Assembly: GCA_002900995.3 (NCBI GenBank)
Contig: CM035314.1
Span: 2,887,234 to 2,951,233, forward strand
Source: Ganoderma boninense
Taxonomy: Eukaryota; Basidiomycota; Agaricomycetes; Polyporales; Polyporaceae
DNA length: 64,000 bases
Direction of reading: 5' to 3'
The position numbers and the translations under genes are program-made. Of the stretch, positions 59,003 to 64,000 are shown one piece after another. Positions within the stretch are counted from its first letter, which is position 1; each line of letters opens with the position of its first letter. The notes beneath the pieces are model-generated. The model was not told the DNA's origin. It saw only the letters and a list, made by a program, of their open reading frames with translations, and did not search any database.

Positions 59003-59391
59003 CTAGACGCAAATTGAACTAACAGAAAGAGATGAATTAGTCGTTGCAGGACGCATATAGGTTCATATTGTGGGAGAGATGCATATGGACCAACTCACTT
59101 GTATGAAAAGAACACGGACGCAACCGGTGTGGCCAGACCATCATTTTGGGTACTCATGACATCGTGTTTCTCGTCTTCCTCAGGCTGAGAGATTTTCATA
59201 GTCGGATATCCGCGGTCGCTAGAAATGATTTCTCCGGCTCCACTGCTGCAGCAGATATCAGAGCACTCACAAGCACCAGGACACCCTTGTGTTTGTGATG
59301 GAGACAACGCTTCTACCTGTACAGCGAAAGAACTGATAATGCGGACAGCGGACAGCGCCTTCTCCAGAAAGACGTACCACTCTAACGTCAT
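59003..59391 (-). CDS. Possible small Cys-containing protein
   Basis: The ATG at 59391 opens a 98-codon frame with ordinary protein-like composition (MTLEWYVFLEKALSAVRIIS) and a Cys cluster (CPGACECSDICC). It ends at a GTGAGT donor (59098). A CTGTTAG acceptor at 59019 adds five residues and a stop, giving about 102 residues. No homology is recognised. It lies in sequence absent from the left arm of the duplication. Confidence 0.35.
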
Positions 59392-59399
59392 ACATCTAT

Positions 59400-59645
59400 T
59401 GTAGAACGCTGATGCCCCTCTGTTTTAACACCCACCGCGTACGCGAACTGTCGTGCGCTCACATCACACTCTGCTCCCAAGCTTCATCGTCACGATCCCG
59501 GCCCTCCTCCCTAGCTCGGCGCGAACAAGACGTTGTCGAAACCGACGCCCACGTGTATACGATCAAGCCGTACCCCACGAAGCTATCCACGACGCGCAGG
59601 AGGCTCACGCACAACTCGGGGCCACACTGGAGAAAATACAAATTT
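59400..59645 (-). pseudogene. Kinase-like gene fragment
   Basis: Contains the GPELCVSLLRVVDSFVGYG part and, after a large deletion with frameshifts, the WVLKQRGISVL end of the array genes. The catalytic loop is lost. Confidence 0.65.
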
Positions 59646-59649
59646 AATT

Positions 59650-61481
59650 CCTAGTTTGGTACGACGCGGTGCGCCGGCCGGTAACCCATCCACGACCAAC
59701 AGCCATTAAACAGCAGCGAGAGCAGGTGCGCTAGCTGCTGCAGACCCGGACCCGGAGCCTGTAGGGGACTTGGGAAGACGCACAGTAACGGAGTTTGACC
59801 TGTAGCACTGGCTGAGATGCAGGTACACAGTCCCATCTTCGACGCACGCCCCGAAGTCATCGAGTTGATGTCTGCGGATGCCCCTCAGTCAGTACGCAGG
59901 CAGCGGAAATCGAAATTGCAGAGACGCTTCACTTCTCCCTCAAGTGGCGCTCCATCGCAGATCCCCTGCCGTCCCACTCTCGGCAGAGCGTGCAGCCCCA
60001 TCGCGCCTTCTCCCGCGACAAAGTGCCCGCTTTCGCCTCGAGATCCCGCACGGTCGGCATGTCATCCTCGCAGACACGCTCCCAGAAGTCGCGGTCCAAC
60101 GCCGGATCTCGTATGCCAGTGCCAATACTGCACAAAGCCCAGCCCGCCGTGGGGAGACAGACAGTCAGCTCCAAACTTCCACGCAAGCAGAGTCGAGTCG
60201 AGAGGGAATAGACCCACCGCGCCCTCCCACGTGAACACCTCCCTCGTCTCAGGCGAGCACACACGGCACCGCAGCCTCGCGTCACACTTCTCGAGGTCCT
60301 CGCGCCGCGCGCGCGTCGGATCCAGGCCGAGCGCGGCGACGATGTACCGCATGCGGACGACGCCCTCGTAGGCTTCGCTGAACCCCCTGTTGACGCGTAT
60401 CTTCGTCCGGGGCGGCGCGTTCTTCCCCGCATGCGCCATCGCGCTCTTCGCATCCGCAGCCTCCAAGACCGCCACCGCCCAGCCACCCGCGCCTCCTCCT
60501 CCCCTTACATTGTCCAGGAGTATTTGCCCATGCAGTCGTGTGCGAGGAGCTCGGATAGCGCCGGCGAACGCCCCGTCACGACATTTATCGCAGCCCTCGC
60601 ATTTGAAGACGGCGACGGCGAGATCGAGGGGTCCACGTCCTCAGCAATCGCAGGCATCGCGGCCTCTCACCCAAGCCGCGGAGCTCCTCGCGCACGCCGG
60701 CCGCCAAGCTGCGCCACACCTCGGGGAGTATCTCGCGAAATCGCGCCGCTCACTTCCTGGTCCGTGGGCGCTATGGCGAGCGGCAACACTTCCTCCTCGT
60801 GTGCAGAATGTGGACATTCGGTCGGCAGTTCCATGGACCGCGGTCCGGGGGAGCTGACGTAGTGCTCGAGGATAGCCTCTGACAGCTCGTCAGCCGCCCC
60901 TCACTGCTTCTTGCGCCCTCCTGAAGCCGGCATGCCGAATTNNNNNNNNNNNNNNNNNNNNNNNNNNNNNNNNNNNNNNNNNNNNNNNNNNNNNNNNNNN
61001 NNNNNNNNNNNNNNNNNNNNNNNNNNNNNNNNNNNNNNNNNTACCTGACAGAACGGGCTGAACAGCAGATGAGCGAACATCGGTTCGCCCAGAAACTCCG
61101 GTTTCTCGGGTAGGTCGGCAACCTTGCGTAGCGCCGCTTTCCAGATCGAGATGCTGTTAGCGCGATTCAAGAAGAACGAGCGAAAAGCCTTGGAGGTTTT
61201 AGCGAGGTTCAGCAGGTCCCTGGGATGCAAAAGCGCGAATATCTGTGAAGTTGGATTGAATAGGGACATTTGTTTTATCACCTTCGTCTTCAATGGCATG
61301 AACTAGCGCAGGTGCGACGTACCTCGAATGAGACATCTAGAGGCAGTGTCTGCACGATTTCCAAGCACCCCCTCCGGGTTCGGCAAGTATTCTTGCGAGT
61401 CTTGGAAAGTGCGTCCTTGCGAGGCGCATCCGCACTACATTTGTTGTTGTTTGAAAGCTTCGTCTTCTTCCGTGGGGCCAT
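59650..61481 (-). pseudogene. F-box protein gene, damaged and interrupted by an assembly gap
   Basis: Exon 1 (61481-61323) starts MAPRKKTKLSNNN and ends in LPLDVSFE. Exon 2 (61242-61045) continues IFALLHPRDLLNLAKTSKAF, then SIWKAALRKV. Together these form a clear F-box, the Skp1-binding motif of SCF ubiquitin ligases. A donor follows, then 100 N. Past the gap (60941 down) the sequence has a TGA after GRKKQ and at least two further frame changes in 60500-60900; for instance MPAIAEDVDP and LDLAVAVFKCEGCDKC are in different frames. From 60475 down it matches the 48113-49240 gene, including the intron that needs the Y-x-x-DRDFWERV join and the final C2H2-like finger. As assembled it is broken. 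Errors near the gap could contribute. Confidence 0.65.
60942..61041. other. Assembly gap (100 N)
   Basis: Exactly 100 unknown bases, the customary size for a gap of unknown length. It lies in the F-box gene. Confidence 0.98.
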
Positions 61482-61750
61482 CGTATCGGGGACTAAGTCA
61501 TGTAGTTGGATGTGGTTGAAAGGGAAGAGTGGCAGGAGCGCGCGTCGCGACAAGTTGAAGTACGGCAAGTATGGCCGTTTCCGAAATTGATGTCCGCGCG
61601 CGTCTCCGAGCGAACAATAAGAAAGTTCGTGAGGTGCGCAGTACTAGTGCGGCCGATCCACACCTCTTACATCCCTATATTCTATTCTTGGTGAGTACTT
61701 ATGTATGTGTGATGTATTATAGCACAAGATAAAACGAAAATACGCGGGTT

Positions 61751-62074
61751 GTGGCACTCACGGCAGTGTGGCAGTACAAGCCTGACGCTCAGAACATGCT
61801 CACCGCTCAGAGGATGCCTGCTGCTCAGTTCACTCCCGCTGCTCCTCAATGCATGCCCGCCGCGCAGTATACGCAGGCTGCTCAGAGTATCGTGCCTGCC
61901 GTCCAGCACTCGCCCGTCGTCCAGTCCGTGCTTTTTGACCTTCAGGGCGGCCAGTGGTTAGTAACGCACGCATACAGTCAGTACTGCGTACTCACAGGCG
62001 TGCCAGTGACACCTCCAGCTCCAGATGGCCCCCGCCTGGATAGAGGGCCCGGGGTCTTCGGCCCACTGGCCTAG
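61751..62074 (+). CDS. Ala/Gln/Pro repeat segment, possible exon
   Basis: The plus strand encodes a degenerate repeat: QNMLTAQRMPAAQFTPAAPQ, then CMPAAQYTQAAQ, then VLFDLQGGQW. An acceptor (CGGCAG, about 61765) and a donor (GTTAGT, 61956) flank it, so it may be an internal exon. The upstream exon and ATG were not found. Low-complexity Gln/Ala/Pro sequence of this type is common in fungal regulatory proteins, but no family can be named. Confidence 0.3.
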   Translation: MALTAVWQYKPDAQNMLTAQRMPAAQFTPAAPQCMPAAQYTQAAQSIVPAVQHSPVVQSVLFDLQGGQWLVTHAYSQYCVLTGVPVTPPAPDGPRLDRGPGVFGPLA

Positions 62075-62121
62075 TACCGAGTACTGCCTTTATTCGGGGA
62101 ACAGTGTGGCCGACAGAAATT

Positions 62122-62910
62122 TCATACGTCCGGAACGCTGATCCCCCTCTCCCTCAACACCCGCCGGGCCCGCCAACCATCGTCGTTCCATGCCACGCAG
62201 TCGCGCCACGCGTCGTCGTCCTGGTCGTCAGTCCTGACCCCCCCGCACCCAAAGTCGATGACGACGACGCGCGTCTGCCGTTCGCTCGGGGCGAACAGGA
62301 CGTTGTTCCAGTTCACATCCGCGTGCACCACGTCGCGCCCCGCGCAGCTGTCCACGACGCGCAGGAGCGCGACGCACAGCTCAGGCGTGACCAGCTCGGG
62401 CGGCACGTCGCATAAACTGACGGCGTCCGCGATGTACTCGAGCACGATCGCCTGCGGCTGGATGGCCCGCTCGTCTGGGAGGACGACGGTCCCAGTGAGG
62501 AGCAGGCGTGGGATCGCGGAGCCCTGGAGTGGGCGCACTGGGCGGTCATGCGCCTCGCATTCGTTCTTGAAGCTGCCAGTGGAGAGCACGCGGAAAGCCC
62601 TCGGCGTGCTCGGGCTCGTCCCAGGTAGCATCTGCAACGCGTTCCGCTTTGAGGCGCCACGGATGGGGGCGAGAGTGAGCTGTGTCCATGAACCGCTGCT
62701 TGAGGGAACGAGGGTCGTATATCTTGACGACGACGGGATCGGGTCCGAGCCCGGAACAGCGGGCGAGGAGGACGACGTACCCTCTCTGGTGAATGGGGCA
62801 AATGGTCTGTCGATGGTGAAGCTGAGTGTGCGCCGTTCCGCAGCATGCGTTGGAGAGCGACCGTCTGGCCGGGAAAGAACAGGGAAGACCATAGAACTTG
62901 TCCCCATGAC
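62122..62910 (-). pseudogene. Protein-kinase-like gene with frameshifts (array copy C)
   Basis: The C-terminal half is open and well preserved: IPRLLLTGTV, IVLEYIADAVSL, catalytic loop HADVNWNN, VVIDFGCGG (true DFG) and the end RERGISVPDV at 62122. Upstream, FFPGQTVALQ, RTLSFTIDRPFAPFT and the region that should read VVVKIYDP lie in different frames, so in the long open frame the ATP-binding Lys is lost. At least three shifts are needed between 62600 and 62900. This copy is the most diverged of the array. It is likely a pseudogene unless the consensus is poor here. Confidence 0.65.
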
Positions 62911-63064
62911 AGTGTTTGTGGTAAGTAGTTTGAACGATTTTTCCCTAACTTCAATCGGTGATAAGACTTCGACTGAAGGGAGCGAGTCACTGCGAGACCG
63001 GGGCTGTGTGTGCTGTGGATGTTTGTTGCGCTGGTTTTGGAATGGTATTGGCAAGTGTTAGTTC

Positions 63065-63280
63065 TTAGATGTTTGAGTTTATGGAAGGGCCCCAGCCCGA
63101 GCCAGCCGGAACGTTATACTCATCCGTGCCTCGAGAGTATACTGGCTCAATATAGCACTTTCGATGTATGGGTATGAATTCCATGGGTGACTGAGGTTCA
63201 GAATCTCCATTTGCGTGGTCATCGCCCGGGCTCTGCGGAGGACTGATGTCAGACATGAGCCACACTGAGCTGTAGATCAA
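63065..63280 (-). CDS. Possible terminal exon, unrecognised
   Basis: Open frame with protein-like composition (LMSDISPPQSPGDDHANGDS, PIHRKCYIEPVYSRG) preceded by a GATCTACAG acceptor (about 63273) and ended by a TAA. It looks like the hydrophilic tail of a larger protein. The upstream exon was not established. Confidence 0.3.
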   Translation of the reverse strand: MIYSSVWLMSDISPPQSPGDDHANGDSEPQSPMEFIPIHRKCYIEPVYSRGTDEYNVPAGSGWGPSINSNI

Positions 63281-63397
63281 AGGGACAACGACCTTTTATG
63301 TCAAGTATGTATTTGTTATCCTACAGTGCATACAAAAATTGCTCAAGGCCCCGACAAACATGCGTGACAGCATAGTTATGTGGATGCGAACAGCGCG

Positions 63398-63586
63398 TCA
63401 GCATACGGTGAAGTTGAGAAACCGAAATTCGTACGCACACTCGTCACTCAGAAACCCATTGTTCGGCACGCCCTGCTTGCGTCGCATGTAGTTTGGAGCA
63501 TGCCCCTCCAAATAGTTGCTCCATTTGAACCTTTGAATCCTCTCTTTGGTTGGTATCGGCGTTCCGGTTAGGGACGAAATGGTCAT
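63398..63586 (-). CDS. Possible small exon, unrecognised
   Basis: ATG at 63586 with TISSLTGTPIPTKERIQRFK, then NYMRRKQGVPNNGF, and a GTGCGT donor after SDE (about 63442). It may belong with 63065-63280, but the phases do not join directly. Confidence 0.28.
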   Translation of the reverse strand: MTISSLTGTPIPTKERIQRFKWSNYLEGHAPNYMRRKQGVPNNGFLSDECAYEFRFLNFTVC

Positions 63587-63589
63587 AGG

Positions 63590-64000
63590 AAGAAATGAAT
63601 CGTCACAAGCTTAACCGAAGGCGGCGAGCAGTGGCATAGGGCCTGTGGGTGAGGGGAGCGCGGTGATACATTAGAGTTATTGCTTGTCATAGGGTCGTTT
63701 CGACCGCTATAGAACAGGCCTGAGGCAGTGGGGGCGGCGATCGCTTTCTCCGAGTACGCCATGGGACTTACGGCTTACGGACGCGTCCGCTCTTGCGCAC
63801 AAGACTTACGGCATCACCGTACAATATCCGCAGCGGGCGTCATCGCACGTTACAATGGCAAGTGGCGATGTTGTTATAGGTTCCTTTGTTCAGCATCAGC
63901 ATCAGCATCAGGTTGGCCAGTCATTAAAAAGCACCAGACGAATCTCATATTCCATATTCATCCGACAGACCGGGCACCTTTCCAACCCTCATTTGCGAAT
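63590..64000. other. Right end of window, no gene supported
   Basis: Contains a short CAGCAT microsatellite (about 63893-63910). Nothing else is recognised. Confidence 0.5.

Larger units (their letters stand above)
56158..61481. repeat. Segmental duplication, right arm
   Basis: Second copy of the segment at 44539-49240, with the same gene order and matching spacers. It differs by truncation of the first kinase-like gene, an extra kinase fragment at 59400 and presence of the F-box exon. Confidence 0.8.

Overview
The window is nuclear DNA of a filamentous basidiomycete, most likely an agaricomycete of the polypore type. The signs are high GC, many short introns of about 40-100 bases with GTRNGT donors, TATA-type promoters, multi-exon 7TM genes, small Ser/Thr-rich secreted proteins, an F-box gene and lineage-type kinase-like genes. 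There is no operon structure, and I saw no rRNA, tRNA, CRISPR or intact transposon. One 100-base run of N (60942-61041) is an assembly gap. The exon models are mine, read by eye from splice sites and phase. Only farnesyl diphosphate synthase is a clear named orthologue.

Region 1 (1-27 kb) holds secreted or surface proteins. Six loci (1446, 4894, 8454, 12662, 15716 and, further on, 24978 and 26775; the 8454 copy is broken) start with a first exon of exactly 49 bases that encodes a signal-peptide-like leader and ends in a phase-1 intron. Three of them (A 4007-4894, B 7485-8454, C 11853-12662) lie in a triplicated unit of 3-4 kb. Each unit also carries a Ser-rich repeat gene: intact in unit C (14274-15716), only a remnant in A and B. 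A second secreted/anchored family has a 67-base first exon and a C-terminal hydrophobic tail ending CHYLDYL. It has two members in opposite orientation: 17688-18553, intact, and 36206-37095, frameshifted.

Region 2 (21-40 kb) has four seven-transmembrane-type genes. Three (21723-23632, 32984-34795, 37848-39682) are close paralogues, and two of these share a GC-AG intron at the same position. The fourth (29372-30763) is a more distant member of the same fold.

Region 3 (40.5-42 kb) is the housekeeping gene for farnesyl diphosphate synthase (ERG20 type), with four exons and a TATA box.

Region 4 (44.5-63 kb) is a segmentally duplicated array of small protein-kinase-like genes: three open copies (two of them DFE instead of DFG), one truncated, one frameshifted, two short fragments. 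They are interleaved with two copies of an F-box-type gene, one without the F-box and one degraded with a gap. Between the two arms (49.3-56 kb) lie two unrecognised multi-exon genes whose splice phases close perfectly, plus GC-rich sequence I cannot assign.

Overall this is an accessory, rapidly evolving stretch (duplication, frameshift, truncation) of surface, sensing and signalling genes around one conserved isoprenoid gene. Any functional link between these families is conjecture.
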